Below are positions 1 to 12,479 of a stretch of 64,000 nt of DNA, one piece after another. Position numbers and translations under genes: made by a program. Position 1 is the first letter of the stretch. The number at the start of each line of letters is the position of its first letter. The notes under the pieces were generated by a model. The model searched no databases. It was not told the origin of the DNA and worked only from the letters and a program-made list of their open reading frames with translations. The stretch covers positions 62,001 through 126,000 of the forward strand of contig NZ_JBJGED010000021.1 in the NCBI RefSeq assembly GCF_045062745.1. The letters are read 5' to 3'. This DNA is from Paenibacillus_AA sp045062745 (GTDB lineage Bacteria; Bacillota; Bacilli; Paenibacillales; NBRC-103111).

Positions 1-465
1 CACGAACAGTTCGCGGGAGCCGGCGCTATACCCGGTGACAACCGCATAATGCGAGCCGCCGGTTTTCCAATCCACTGCCAGGCAGACCGGCCGGCCGGTG
101 TCGATCTCCGCCTGAATCCGCTCGAACGCCGGTCTGCCCGGACTCCAATGGCTGAAGCAGCCGACCAGCTTCAGAGCCTCGTCGAGCATCGCGGTTGCAT
201 CGCAGCGGGCGCGCGTGTGCGGGTCCTCGCGGATGCCGGTGCAGTCCAGCCCGAGCAGCGTGCCGGCTACTTCGTGCTGCGACAGATGCGGCAGGCCGTA
301 GTAATCGCCGAGCGATGCGGCTATGGCCGCCCAGCACCAATGCTCCAGCTCTTGCCGCTGCAGGGCGAGGTCGAGCACGTACGTCTCCTTCTCGCCTACG
401 GGGACTCTGGCACCGCCGGAATAAACTTCCCGCTTGGCTGCAGGCGGCTCGATCCTCCATCTCAT
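1..465 (-). CDS. Papain-like cysteine protease (partial, C-terminus off the left edge)
   Basis: About 155 codons are visible. The reading frame carries the hallmarks of papain-fold (C39/C70-like) proteases: a Gln followed by a Cys-containing block (Q-ELEHWCWAAIAASL, near residues 35-50) and, later, a His block (GGSHYAVVTGY, near residues 135-145), the usual order Cys then His. The Asn/Asp member would lie beyond the edge. No signal peptide is visible. I start at ATG 465; GTG 477 is in frame, but the purine-rich AAGGGGGTGAAAAGG tract fits the ATG better. The family is used for processing or degrading peptides and for effector-like roles; substrate and location cannot be told here. A TTGACA-like promoter lies upstream. 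Confidence 0.75.
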   Translation of the reverse strand, partial: MRWRIEPPAAKREVYSGGARVPVGEKETYVLDLALQRQELEHWCWAAIAASLGDYYGLPHLSQHEVAGTLLGLDCTGIREDPHTRARCDATAMLDEALKLVGCFSHWSPGRPAFERIQAEIDTGRPVCLAVDWKTGGSHYAVVTGYSAGSRELFV

Positions 466-498
466 GATCCTTTTCACCCCCTTCCTTTTACACACATG

Positions 499-527
499 TA
501 AACTATATCCTAGTAAGATTTTGTCAA
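499..527 (-). promoter_or_regulatory. Candidate sigma-A promoter for the papain-like gene
   Basis: On the minus strand a perfect -35 TTGACA (527-522) is followed after 17 bases by AGTTTA, a weak -10; TATAGT lies 14 bases away as an alternative. It sits about 35 bases before the start codon, as expected for a promoter. The -35 is convincing, the -10 is not. Confidence 0.4.
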
Positions 528-660
528 CAATGCTCCGTTGGACCTTGTAATCGGACAGAAACATAAAAAAAACCGCCGATTTCGACGACCATTTTTGGTA
601 CCATTTTCCTATTCTAATTTACAATCGCCATGATGCCAGGCTTTGCCGGCCATCGATGGC

Positions 661-716
661 AAACAAAAAATCAGCGGGGCTTCAGGACTAGTTCTTCGTC
701 CCAAAGAGCCGCTGAT
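661..716 (-). terminator. Rho-independent terminator of the enolase-superfamily operon
   Basis: Minus-strand hairpin with arms ATCAGCGG and CCGCTGAT (670-716), a large imperfect loop, and a TTTTTTGTTTG tail. It lies 25 bases past the stop codon of the last gene of the operon. Confidence 0.8.
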
Positions 717-740
717 CAGTGCTGCAATTATGGCCGTTTT

Positions 741-2135
741 CTAGCTTCGGAACGCCGGTTCGGGGAGGGTCCGCGCGATTTCATCGAGCCGATACCCGAA
801 GCCGGGACCGCCAATCGTATGCAGACGAACCGTCCCGTTACGCCGCTCGTAAAGGCCGGGATGCACGGCGGCCTCCGCTCGCGAGGCTTCCGGGTAGAAC
901 TGCATCCCGTTCGTCTCGACCCCCATGATCGTGCCGGCGTAAGCGCCGAGGAGCAGGTGCGGGATTTGCGCCAGCATCGGATTCGTAAGATCCTGAACCA
1001 TCAGGGTCATGCCATGCGCCTTCGCCCATACGAGGCTGAGCAGAGCCCCCGTCTGCGTCTTGCAAGTCTTAAGCGCCACGCCCGTCCAGCCGAGCTCGCG
1101 TCCCAGGCGAACGAGCTCCCAATCATGGGCGCTCTCATCCATGAACAGGGGCTTCCGTGCGCTGACGCTGCGGACGTCGAGCCGGTGGGCGTGCAGATCG
1201 TAAGGGAACGGCTGCTCGATGTACAAAATCGATTTGTAAATGTCCGGCTGCTCCAGCATCAATCGGTCGAGTATCGCCGTCACATAGGCCGGATCCTGCA
1301 CCTGGCAGTTGAAGTCGGCTGTAAGCCAGACGACTCCGTTCGTGAGGGCGATTCGCCCTACTTGCAGCAGTCGGTCGTAATCCCAGGCCGCGTCGTTGCC
1401 GGTCAGCTTGATCTTCAGGCACGTCAGCCCGTCCCGCTCGATCCAATCCTCCAGGGCGTACGGATAGCCGTCGTCCGGCTCCGCTCCGGTCAGCTCATGG
1501 CGGAACAGCATGTCCTTGCCGCCGACCAGGTGCCACGCCGGGACCTGCTGCGCAGGCTTGACCAGGAACTGCTCCGGGTATAGCCCTTCGAAGCTTGCTG
1601 ACGATCCGGCAGCGGGCGTAAGATAGGCTCCCAAATCACGGTTCATGTAAGCGGCGTTGTACGTCTCGTACACGGGGACGCCGTTCACTTGGCCAAATCC
1701 GTCATGCAGCGCCAGATCGAAGGCCGAGAAGCATACGAGCGCAGCTAAGTACGGCAGCGGCTCGGACAAGCCCGACTCGGCATTGAAGCGATCCACGAGT
1801 CCCGGGAGCCGTTCCTGCATGTACCGGTGGCCCAGCTCGAATGCATGGCCACTCTCCGCCCAGCCCGACAAATCCCGGGCGATATGCAGGCAGAACGACT
1901 TCAGCGCTTGCTCCCGCACCTCATAGCCGAGCGAACTCGGCCATACCCATTGCACGCTGAGCGGGGTTTCGCCCCAGCCGTCGGCCTCCCCGCCTTGCCG
2001 ATTCCTGACCCGAACGCGAGCTCGGGCGCACGTGACATGTGTCAGCGTCTCCGCGCCGAATTTCAGCGGAACGCGCGTTTCGACCGGCAAGTAATACAGC
2101 TCCACGCTTTGAATCGTCATATCGGTCGGTTTCAT
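741..2135 (-). CDS. Enolase-superfamily enzyme (mandelate racemase / muconate lactonizing-like)
   Basis: A 464-residue protein with the barrel signature of the enolase superfamily: LKIKL (KxK general base), the metal ligands TADFN, YIEQPF and FMDES, and a second-side lysine in VALKTCKT. This Lys/Lys arrangement is the one seen in the muconate lactonizing enzyme subgroup, whose members include sugar-acid dehydratases, racemases and cycloisomerases; the substrate cannot be read from sequence. It is longer than typical members (about 370), with an insertion around residues 170-215. It is the last gene of a three-gene unit; its ATG overlaps the upstream stop by 4 bases (ATGA), suggesting translational coupling, with AAGGA 9 bases before. 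Confidence 0.85.
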   Translation of the reverse strand: MKPTDMTIQSVELYYLPVETRVPLKFGAETLTHVTCARARVRVRNRQGGEADGWGETPLSVQWVWPSSLGYEVREQALKSFCLHIARDLSGWAESGHAFELGHRYMQERLPGLVDRFNAESGLSEPLPYLAALVCFSAFDLALHDGFGQVNGVPVYETYNAAYMNRDLGAYLTPAAGSSASFEGLYPEQFLVKPAQQVPAWHLVGGKDMLFRHELTGAEPDDGYPYALEDWIERDGLTCLKIKLTGNDAAWDYDRLLQVGRIALTNGVVWLTADFNCQVQDPAYVTAILDRLMLEQPDIYKSILYIEQPFPYDLHAHRLDVRSVSARKPLFMDESAHDWELVRLGRELGWTGVALKTCKTQTGALLSLVWAKAHGMTLMVQDLTNPMLAQIPHLLLGAYAGTIMGVETNGMQFYPEASRAEAAVHPGLYERRNGTVRLHTIGGPGFGYRLDEIARTLPEPAFRS

Positions 2136-3007
2136 TGCGTTTCCTTCACTCCCCTCTCCACGGACTTCTCCATCGCCATCTCCATTGTATGCCGAATATA
2201 AGCCGCTTCTTCCTTCAACGTCGTCAGGAGCCGTTCCGGCTCAGCTGTATGATAGAATGGCTGGAAATTGAACACCCCGCCGAACTCCGCATCCCGAAGC
2301 GCTTCGGCGATCGTCGACCAGTTCGTTACCCCCTCCTGGCAGGGCGCGAACTCCGGCTGCCAGCCTTTCGCAGGCGCCGTCCGCTCCTCAGGGTTATGCC
2401 GGTAGCGCCCATCCTTGACGCCGATGGCGGCCAAATACGGGCCCAGGCTCGCAATCGCCCGGCGCCAATTCTCCGAGCCCTCCCGGAATTGATTGCCCGG
2501 ATCGAGCATAATCCCGACTTGTTCCGCCGGCAGACCGCGGACGACGTAAAGCGCAGCCAGCGAATGCGGGATGAGCATTTGCCCCCCGTGGTGCACTTGG
2601 TAGACGGCTTTCAGCCCGTACCGGGCGCACAGCTCCGCCATCCGCTCCATCGAGGCGCGGGCACGGTCCAGCTGGACGAACATCTCCTCTTGCTCGTTGT
2701 AAGCGAAATACGACATCCGGAACGACCGAATTCCGGAGGCGGACATGACTTCCAACGGGGTGGTGTCATGGGCAAGTTGTTCGGGCGAGTACCCGGTTGT
2801 GGCGAATTCCACCCTCAGCCCCCGCTGGCGCATTGTGCGAACGAACGCTTCCGTCTCCTCCGACATGTTGGCGGGCGTGACCCAAAACCCGTCGCGGACG
2901 ACAAGATCGACCGCATCGAATCCCGACTCCGCCGCGGCCGCGGCCAACTGCTCGGAGCTGAGGGGTTGCAAAAATTTCGGAAATAACGAGTACATGATCG
3001 CTTTCAT
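2132..3007 (-). CDS. Sugar phosphate isomerase/epimerase-like TIM-barrel protein
   Basis: A 291-residue protein of the xylose-isomerase-like TIM barrel (AP endonuclease 2) family. Visible features are the N-terminal strand with SGFDAVDLVVRDG, the metal-site type blocks VYQVHHGG and MLDPGNQ, and GVKDGR near the C-terminus. Such proteins isomerise or epimerise sugars or cyclitols (inosose, hydroxypyruvate, ketoses). It sits between a 2-hydroxyacid dehydrogenase and an enolase-superfamily enzyme, so a role in sugar-acid or polyol breakdown is a reasonable inference. The 3-prime end overlaps the next gene by 4 bases; 15 bases separate it from the previous one. Confidence 0.8.
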   Translation of the reverse strand: MKAIMYSLFPKFLQPLSSEQLAAAAAESGFDAVDLVVRDGFWVTPANMSEETEAFVRTMRQRGLRVEFATTGYSPEQLAHDTTPLEVMSASGIRSFRMSYFAYNEQEEMFVQLDRARASMERMAELCARYGLKAVYQVHHGGQMLIPHSLAALYVVRGLPAEQVGIMLDPGNQFREGSENWRRAIASLGPYLAAIGVKDGRYRHNPEERTAPAKGWQPEFAPCQEGVTNWSTIAEALRDAEFGGVFNFQPFYHTAEPERLLTTLKEEAAYIRHTMEMAMEKSVERGVKETQ

Positions 3008-3022
3008 GCTCAGCGCCCCTTT

Positions 3023-4006
3023 CTAGGCCAACCGGTCCAGCATCTCCCAAGTGACGGTCATTCTCGGTTTGCCCCCCTGCGTGAACGCTTCGATGTCTTG
3101 GACGACCTGACGGCCGATATGAATGCTCGGTCCCCCTGCGATATGCGACGTATAGACAGCATTCGGCAGGTGCCGAATCGGATTGTCCGAGGCTGCCGGC
3201 TCCGGGTCGGAGACGTCGAGGAAGGCGAACAGCCGCCCTTTCTGCAGCTCCGCGATGAGCGCGGCCTCGTCGATGCAAGCGCCCCGCGAAGCGTTGATGA
3301 ATACGGCGTCGTCCTTCATCGCCTGGAACTCGCGTGCTCCTAGCATGTGACGCGTCTCAGGCGTAAGCGGCGTGTGGATCGTGATGCCGTCGGCCGCTCG
3401 GCACAGCTCCAGGACGGACTCGGCCTTCGTCGCGCCGAGCGTCTGCGCCTCTTCGGCCGAGAGGAACGGATCGTACACGAGGAGCATGGCCCCGAACGGC
3501 CGCAGCAGCTGCATGACTAGACGTCCGACCTGCGACGCTCCGATGACCCCGATCGTCGACACGGCTAGATAGGACCGTCCCGGCAGAGGTGCACGAAGGT
3601 TCGTCCGGTTGCTGACCACATTCGGCAGTACCCGACGCATCCCAATGATCAGCTCGCCCAAGACGAGCTCGGCGACCGTTTGCCCGATCGCAGGGGCGCA
3701 CGAGGCGATGAGCAGCTCCCTTCCTTTCAGCTCGTCCGTGAAAAACCCTTTCACCGATCCCGCCGCATGCTCCCACAGCTTGATCGTAGGACACCGGTCC
3801 AGGATGGCGCCGGTTGGAGTCACCGTACGCCAGGAGCCTACGACGACATCCGCTCCGTGCAAGAAGTCGAAAGCCTCTTCCTCGGTCAGATGCTCGTCCC
3901 GTTCATTCCAGCGTACCTCACCGAGCGTTTCCAGCCCATCGCGGCTTTCTTTTGAAAAGATTGCATTTTGCATACTGACCGGCAATAATACTCGTATATG
4001 CGTCAC
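3023..4006 (-). CDS. D-2-hydroxyacid dehydrogenase family protein
   Basis: A 327-residue NAD-dependent D-isomer-specific 2-hydroxyacid dehydrogenase. The dinucleotide fold reads STIGVIGASQVG with the following acidic residue in LLVYDPF; the later NAD/catalytic blocks INASRGACID (Arg), DVSDPEP (Glu, in place of the common DVF..EP) and TSHIAGG (catalytic His) are all present. The family reduces or oxidises 2-keto/2-hydroxy acids, including phosphoglycerate-like and sugar-acid substrates. First gene of a three-gene minus-strand operon (dehydrogenase, isomerase, enolase-superfamily enzyme) divergent from an AraC regulator that probably controls it. Confidence 0.88.
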   Translation of the reverse strand: MTHIRVLLPVSMQNAIFSKESRDGLETLGEVRWNERDEHLTEEEAFDFLHGADVVVGSWRTVTPTGAILDRCPTIKLWEHAAGSVKGFFTDELKGRELLIASCAPAIGQTVAELVLGELIIGMRRVLPNVVSNRTNLRAPLPGRSYLAVSTIGVIGASQVGRLVMQLLRPFGAMLLVYDPFLSAEEAQTLGATKAESVLELCRAADGITIHTPLTPETRHMLGAREFQAMKDDAVFINASRGACIDEAALIAELQKGRLFAFLDVSDPEPAASDNPIRHLPNAVYTSHIAGGPSIHIGRQVVQDIEAFTQGGKPRMTVTWEMLDRLA

Positions 4007-4086
4007 TGGCTTGCACCTCTTCTATGCTAAGATGGAATCAGCCTAACTGTACCACTCCCTACTGCCCGGACGAATGGCAGAATGCG

Positions 4087-4100
4087 AGATAAACTTATCT
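4087..4100. promoter_or_regulatory. Dyad in the araC / 2-hydroxyacid dehydrogenase divergent region
   Basis: AGATAA-AC-TTATCT is a perfect 6+6 palindrome located just before the regulator's likely start (4136) and about 80 bases before the divergent operon. It could be an operator for the adjacent AraC protein, though AraC sites are more often direct repeats. It would lie inside the coding region if ATG 4082 were used. Confidence 0.3.
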
Positions 4101-4135
4101 TTTTGTACACTCATCCTTTAGGAGCTGATCGTCTC

Positions 4136-4909
4136 ATGAACGCCGTGAACCTGCTCATTCTGGAAAAAATGCGCAAATCCGATACTGGCCGAATTCCCGT
4201 TCACGCTCACCCGTTCTGGCAGTTGGAGCTCGCCTTGGGCGGTCCGATCGGCGTGTGGCTCGACAGCGGGCAGGATGTGCTGCAAGAGGGCGATATGCTG
4301 CTCATTCCGCCGGGAACGGACCATGCTTTTCTGTATGAAAAGCTGGACTGCGCTTGGATCACGATCAAATTCGAATGCGAGCCTAGGGCGGTGCCCGAAC
4401 CGAAGGTTCATCGGCTGCCGCGCTCCCGGCTGAACGAGAAATGGATGTCCTTGATGGAGACGATCGTCTCGGAGCCTGTCCTGACCAGGGCGGAGAAGAT
4501 GTTCGTGGAAGGGCTGCTCCAGGCGTTATGCCGGCATTTGGCTGAGCGGGAAGCGGTTCAGGAGACCGGCTCCGAGCACCCCCTTGTCAGAAGCGTAACG
4601 GATCGGGTGCGAGAGCAGGGAGGACGTCCGGTCAGCATTGGGCAGCTGGCGGAGGAGATGGGCTACACGCGAGGCTATCTGTCGGCTCAATTCCGTACGG
4701 CTAGCGGAGAGAGTCTGAAATCGTTTATCGACCGGACGCGGCTCGACAAAGCGAAGGAGCTGCTGCTGTACAGCGAGAGCGTCATTGCGGAGGTGGCGGA
4801 GTCGCTGGGGTTCAAGGATTTGTTTTCGTTCTCGCGGTTTTTCAAAAAAGGCGCCGGCGTAAGCCCGAGAGCCTTTCGCCAGCGCCATCGATTGAGGGAA
4901 CAGGGGTAG
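4136..4909 (+). CDS. AraC family transcriptional regulator (cupin + HTH)
   Basis: About 257 residues. The N-terminal half is a cupin-type sensor (VHAHPFWQLELALGG and LLIPPGTDHAF); the C-terminal ~100 residues are a double helix-turn-helix with the expected ISIGQLAEEMGYTRGYLSAQFR-type first helix and VAESLGFKDLFSFSRFFKK second helix. I prefer ATG 4136, with TTAGGAG upstream, over in-frame ATG 4082, which lacks a ribosome binding site. It is divergent from the dehydrogenase/isomerase/enolase-superfamily operon and is probably its activator. Its end is 8 bases from the convergent helicase gene, with no terminator between. Confidence 0.88.
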   Translation: MNAVNLLILEKMRKSDTGRIPVHAHPFWQLELALGGPIGVWLDSGQDVLQEGDMLLIPPGTDHAFLYEKLDCAWITIKFECEPRAVPEPKVHRLPRSRLNEKWMSLMETIVSEPVLTRAEKMFVEGLLQALCRHLAEREAVQETGSEHPLVRSVTDRVREQGGRPVSIGQLAEEMGYTRGYLSAQFRTASGESLKSFIDRTRLDKAKELLLYSESVIAEVAESLGFKDLFSFSRFFKKGAGVSPRAFRQRHRLREQG

Positions 4910-4917
4910 ATATGTTG

Positions 4918-9564
<4,647 letters not shown>

Positions 9565-9645
9565 GTGCCACTCTCCTCTCTCGCATTCGAATATGATAGA
9601 ATGATAGGGACATTGCCCCTAAAAAACAGGAGGACTTTACCCATT

Positions 9646-10320
9646 ATGGCTGCCGTGCTGAACAACGATTGGGCACCGCTCTTGGAGCCGGAATTCGCCA
9701 AGCCCTACTACCAACAGCTTCGCCATTTTTTGGCGGACGAATACCGCACCGCGTCGGTGTTCCCGGACATGTACCATATTTTCAATGCACTGCATACGAC
9801 TGGCTATGAGGCGACCAAGGTCGTCATTCTCGGGCAGGATCCCTATCACGGCCCTGGACAAGCTCATGGACTGAGCTTTTCAGTCCAGCCAGGTGTCCCG
9901 GCCCCACCCTCGCTGCAGAACATGTTCAAGGAGCTGCACAGTGACTTGGGCGTGCCGATTCCGCGTCACGGCCATCTGCTGGGATGGGCGCGGCAAGGCG
10001 TGCTCCTGCTGAACACCGTGCTGACCGTGCGGGAGAGCCTGCCCAATTCGCATAAGGGCAAAGGCTGGGAGACGTTCACCGACCGGATCATCGCGCTCTT
10101 GAACGAGCGGGTCCAGCCGGTCATCTTCGTCCTGTGGGGGAGCCACGCCGGCCAGAAGCGGCAAATGATCGATACGAACCGCCACTTTATCATCCAGTCC
10201 CCGCACCCGAGTCCGTTGTCGGCGCACCGCGGGTTCTTCGGCAGCCGCCCGTTCTCGGCGATCAATCGGTACTTGCGGGAAATCGGCAGCGAAGAGATCG
10301 ATTGGAGCTTGCCTGAATAA
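9646..10320 (+). CDS. ung: Uracil-DNA glycosylase, family 1
   Basis: A 224-residue protein, the standard Ung length. Both active-site motifs are intact: GQDPYHGPGQAHGLSFS (with the catalytic Asp, residues ~63-80) and the DNA-intercalation motif HPSPLSAHRGFFGS. It removes uracil from DNA to begin base-excision repair in the cytoplasm. I chose the ATG at 9646, preceded by AGGAGG at 9628-9633; the open frame extends further upstream but without similarity. Divergent from the Lhr helicase, another DNA-repair protein. No terminator follows; the convergent ankyrin gene ends 56 bases on. Confidence 0.96.
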   Translation: MAAVLNNDWAPLLEPEFAKPYYQQLRHFLADEYRTASVFPDMYHIFNALHTTGYEATKVVILGQDPYHGPGQAHGLSFSVQPGVPAPPSLQNMFKELHSDLGVPIPRHGHLLGWARQGVLLLNTVLTVRESLPNSHKGKGWETFTDRIIALLNERVQPVIFVLWGSHAGQKRQMIDTNRHFIIQSPHPSPLSAHRGFFGSRPFSAINRYLREIGSEEIDWSLPE

Positions 10321-10376
10321 CGGCAATTCTCGAACCGCCTATTAGTACCTGTGCCGGGCAGCGATGCATCGCACCG

Positions 10377-11021
10377 TCAGCCGAGCAGCGCGATGAGCTC
10401 GGCGTCGCCGCTGTCCTGCGCCATCCCCCGCGGCGTCAGGCCGCGGTCGTTGGCCGCGAGCGGATCCGCGCCGTGCTCGAGCAGCAGCCGCACCATCGCG
10501 GCTTGCTTGTTGTGGACCGCGCTGTGCAGCGGGGTCCATTCCGATTGCTGGCGCGCGTTCACGTTCGCGCCGTGCTGCAGCAGCAGCTCCGCGATCGCGA
10601 GCTGCCGGGTCGCGGCTGCGCTGTGCAGCGGCGTCACGCGCATCGTGTTGTACGAGGCCGTCTTCACGTCGGCCCCGAGCTTGAGGAGCAGCCGGGCCAC
10701 GTCCTCGTGCCCGAAGAACGCCGCGAGCCCGATCGGCGTGAACCCGTCGTGCGCGTAGCTGTTCAGCAGCTCCGGCTTTTGCTGCACCAGGCTGCGCACC
10801 GTCTCCAGCTTGCCGAGCGCGCATGCCTCGTATAGATTCAGCAGCGCCCCCTTCTCCAGCAAGTAGGCCACGATGTCCCGTGCCCCATAATAAGCCGCGA
10901 GCAGAATCGGGCTGTTCCCTTGGGCATCCCGCCGGTTGACCAGCTCGGGGCGCTCTTCGCAAAGCGACCGCACGGCCTCCAACTCTTTACGCTTTACAGC
11001 TTCGAATAACGCTTGGTCCAT
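10377..11021 (-). CDS. Ankyrin-repeat protein
   Basis: A 214-residue protein made almost wholly of about six ankyrin repeats. Typical repeat cores can be read: GNSPILLAAYYGARDIVAYLLEKG, then shorter matches such as GFTPIGLAAFFGHEDVARLL, TPLHSAAATRQLAIAELLL and TPLHSAVHNKQAAMVRLLL, ending with a capping repeat GLTPRGMAQ. There is no signal peptide or membrane segment, so it is probably a soluble cytoplasmic protein-protein interaction module. Its partner is unknown. It stands alone on the minus strand with its own upstream region. Confidence 0.88.
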   Translation of the reverse strand: MDQALFEAVKRKELEAVRSLCEERPELVNRRDAQGNSPILLAAYYGARDIVAYLLEKGALLNLYEACALGKLETVRSLVQQKPELLNSYAHDGFTPIGLAAFFGHEDVARLLLKLGADVKTASYNTMRVTPLHSAAATRQLAIAELLLQHGANVNARQQSEWTPLHSAVHNKQAAMVRLLLEHGADPLAANDRGLTPRGMAQDSGDAELIALLG

Positions 11022-11097
11022 CCCGTTCGCCTCCTCTAGTTCATCTTTCTACTAATTTTCAGTATACCGGAAACCGTCCCAGTTGCAATGAAAGGAC

Positions 11098-11217
11098 GTT
11101 ACTCTAGAGCGCGGAAACCGACGGACGGCGAGGCTCTAAAGTAATAAAGTTACTCTAGAGCGCGGAAATCGGCCGACGCCGAGGCTCCAAAGTAAAAAAG
11201 TCACTCTCGTGCGCGGC
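11098..11217. repeat. 51-bp palindromic tandem repeat (2.3 copies)
   Basis: Two near-identical 51-bp units begin at 11098 and 11149, and a degenerate partial third begins at 11200. Each unit starts TTACTCTAGAGC and ends GCTCTAAAGTAA (or GCTCCAAAGTAA), so the 12-base arms are almost perfectly complementary around a GC-rich 22-base middle: each copy can fold into a hairpin. Lies in the 260-base gap between the ankyrin gene and the oxidoreductase gene. No gene is supported here. Confidence 0.85.
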
Positions 11218-11220
11218 ACA

Positions 11221-11259
11221 AAAGCAAAAGAAACCTCCGAAGCAATCGCTCCGAAGGTT
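11221..11259 (-). terminator. Terminator after the Gfo/Idh/MocA gene
   Basis: Minus-strand imperfect hairpin (AACCTTCGGAGC / GCTTCGGAGGTT, 11232-11259) followed by TTTCTTTTGCTTTTG. It begins 22 bases past the stop codon of the oxidoreductase gene. Confidence 0.7.
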
Positions 11260-11281
11260 CTCACAGGCTCTATATCCCGAC

Positions 11282-12361
11282 TTAGGCCGTCGTATAAATA
11301 TGCGGGTTTTGGCGACGGCACTCTTGCATAACCGCCATCTGCTGGCGGATTTGCTCCGGCGTAATTTCCGGCGCCGCGCCTTCCGTCATCGTAGCGTACA
11401 GCTTCTTGTAGAGGGTGTTCGTCATCACTTCGAACGCGTTCATCCCCTCCGGAGCTACATTTTCCCAGTTGTCCTCATACCAGGTCAATTGCTCGCTGCA
11501 GTACGCCGGGTTGCCGTTCTTGTCGACGAGCGGCTGGGTGATCAGCTCTTGCTTCGGCGCTTCATCCGGCTTGAAGTACTTCCAAGTCAGTTTGCTCGAA
11601 TTGCCCGTCAAACCTCCGTTCGTACCTTGAATCGTGAATTGCGCTCTCGGATAGACCGAGCAGGACGAGATCTCCAAGTCGATCGTCGGACGGCCCGGGC
11701 CGCGAAGGATGATCTTCACATAATCTTCGGCATCGCCGAACGTGTTAGCGCGGTCCATGATGCAAGTCACCTGCGGCATGAGGTCGGTGCCGAACAGCTG
11801 CAGCGCTTGGTCGACCGGATGCGGACCGGTGTTCAGCAGGTTGCCGCCGTTGTTGCTCTGCAGCGTCTGCCAGTCCCAGCGGCGGGCGAAGCCGTTGCTC
11901 GTGAAGTCGACTTGGACGATGCGGCCCAGGACGCCCGATTCGATGATCTCACGCATTTTGAGGAAAGCCGGCATATAGCGGGATTGCTGGAACACGGACA
12001 GACGCGCGCCCGACTTTTGAGCGGCGATCAGCTGGTCCACTTCCTCCGGGGTTTTCGCGAGCGGCTTCTCGCACAGGACGTTGATGCCGCGTTTCAACAG
12101 CTCCAGCGAGATCGGGAAGTGGAGATCGCTAGGCGAAGCGTTCACTACCAGATCGAGCTGCTCGTTCTCGACCATTTCCTGCCATGTCGCGTAAGCGTTG
12201 CAGCCGAACTCCTCCACCGCGCGCTTGCGGCGATCTTCCAATCCGTCGGCTACCGCCGTAATCGTAAATTTGTCCTTCAGCCGAACGAGACCGTGCGCGT
12301 GGATGTTGCGGCCGCTGCGGCCTTGTCCGATAATGCCTACTTTGATCGTTTTTGCGCTCAT
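11282..12361 (-). CDS. Gfo/Idh/MocA family NAD(P)-dependent oxidoreductase
   Basis: A 359-residue protein: N-terminal Rossmann fold with KVGIIGQGRSGRNIHAHGL, the conserved substrate/cofactor block VLCEKPLAKT, and a C-terminal alpha/beta domain. The family oxidises or reduces sugars, inositols and similar polyols. I start at ATG 12361 with GAGGAA upstream; an in-frame start at 12406 adds 15 residues without family similarity. The AraC regulator gene lies upstream on the same strand with a hairpin terminator between them, so the two may be a partially attenuated unit. Confidence 0.88.
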   Translation of the reverse strand: MSAKTIKVGIIGQGRSGRNIHAHGLVRLKDKFTITAVADGLEDRRKRAVEEFGCNAYATWQEMVENEQLDLVVNASPSDLHFPISLELLKRGINVLCEKPLAKTPEEVDQLIAAQKSGARLSVFQQSRYMPAFLKMREIIESGVLGRIVQVDFTSNGFARRWDWQTLQSNNGGNLLNTGPHPVDQALQLFGTDLMPQVTCIMDRANTFGDAEDYVKIILRGPGRPTIDLEISSCSVYPRAQFTIQGTNGGLTGNSSKLTWKYFKPDEAPKQELITQPLVDKNGNPAYCSEQLTWYEDNWENVAPEGMNAFEVMTNTLYKKLYATMTEGAAPEITPEQIRQQMAVMQECRRQNPHIYTTA

Positions 12362-12401
12362 GCGATATGTTCCTCTTTTCAATAGGATGATTGCGGAAAA
12401 T

Positions 12402-12448
12402 GCCAAAAAAGACGGCTACAAGGTAACTATACCTTGAGGCCGTCTTTT
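12402..12448 (-). terminator. Strong hairpin between the AraC gene and the oxidoreductase gene
   Basis: Minus-strand stem GACGGC...GCCGTC extended by AAGGT/ACCTT (12411-12444) with a TTTTTT run. It follows the AraC stop codon by 30 bases and precedes the oxidoreductase ATG by 40. Only about 40 bases remain for a separate promoter for the downstream gene, so it may act as a partial terminator or attenuator inside one transcript. Confidence 0.8.
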
Positions 12449-12479
12449 CCTCTTGCACTATTTTTGTTAGCCGATTGCT

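Noticed and set aside
11136..11321. A 61-codon minus-strand frame over the 51-bp repeats.
   Set aside because: It exists because 51 is divisible by three; no ribosome binding site and it covers a terminator.
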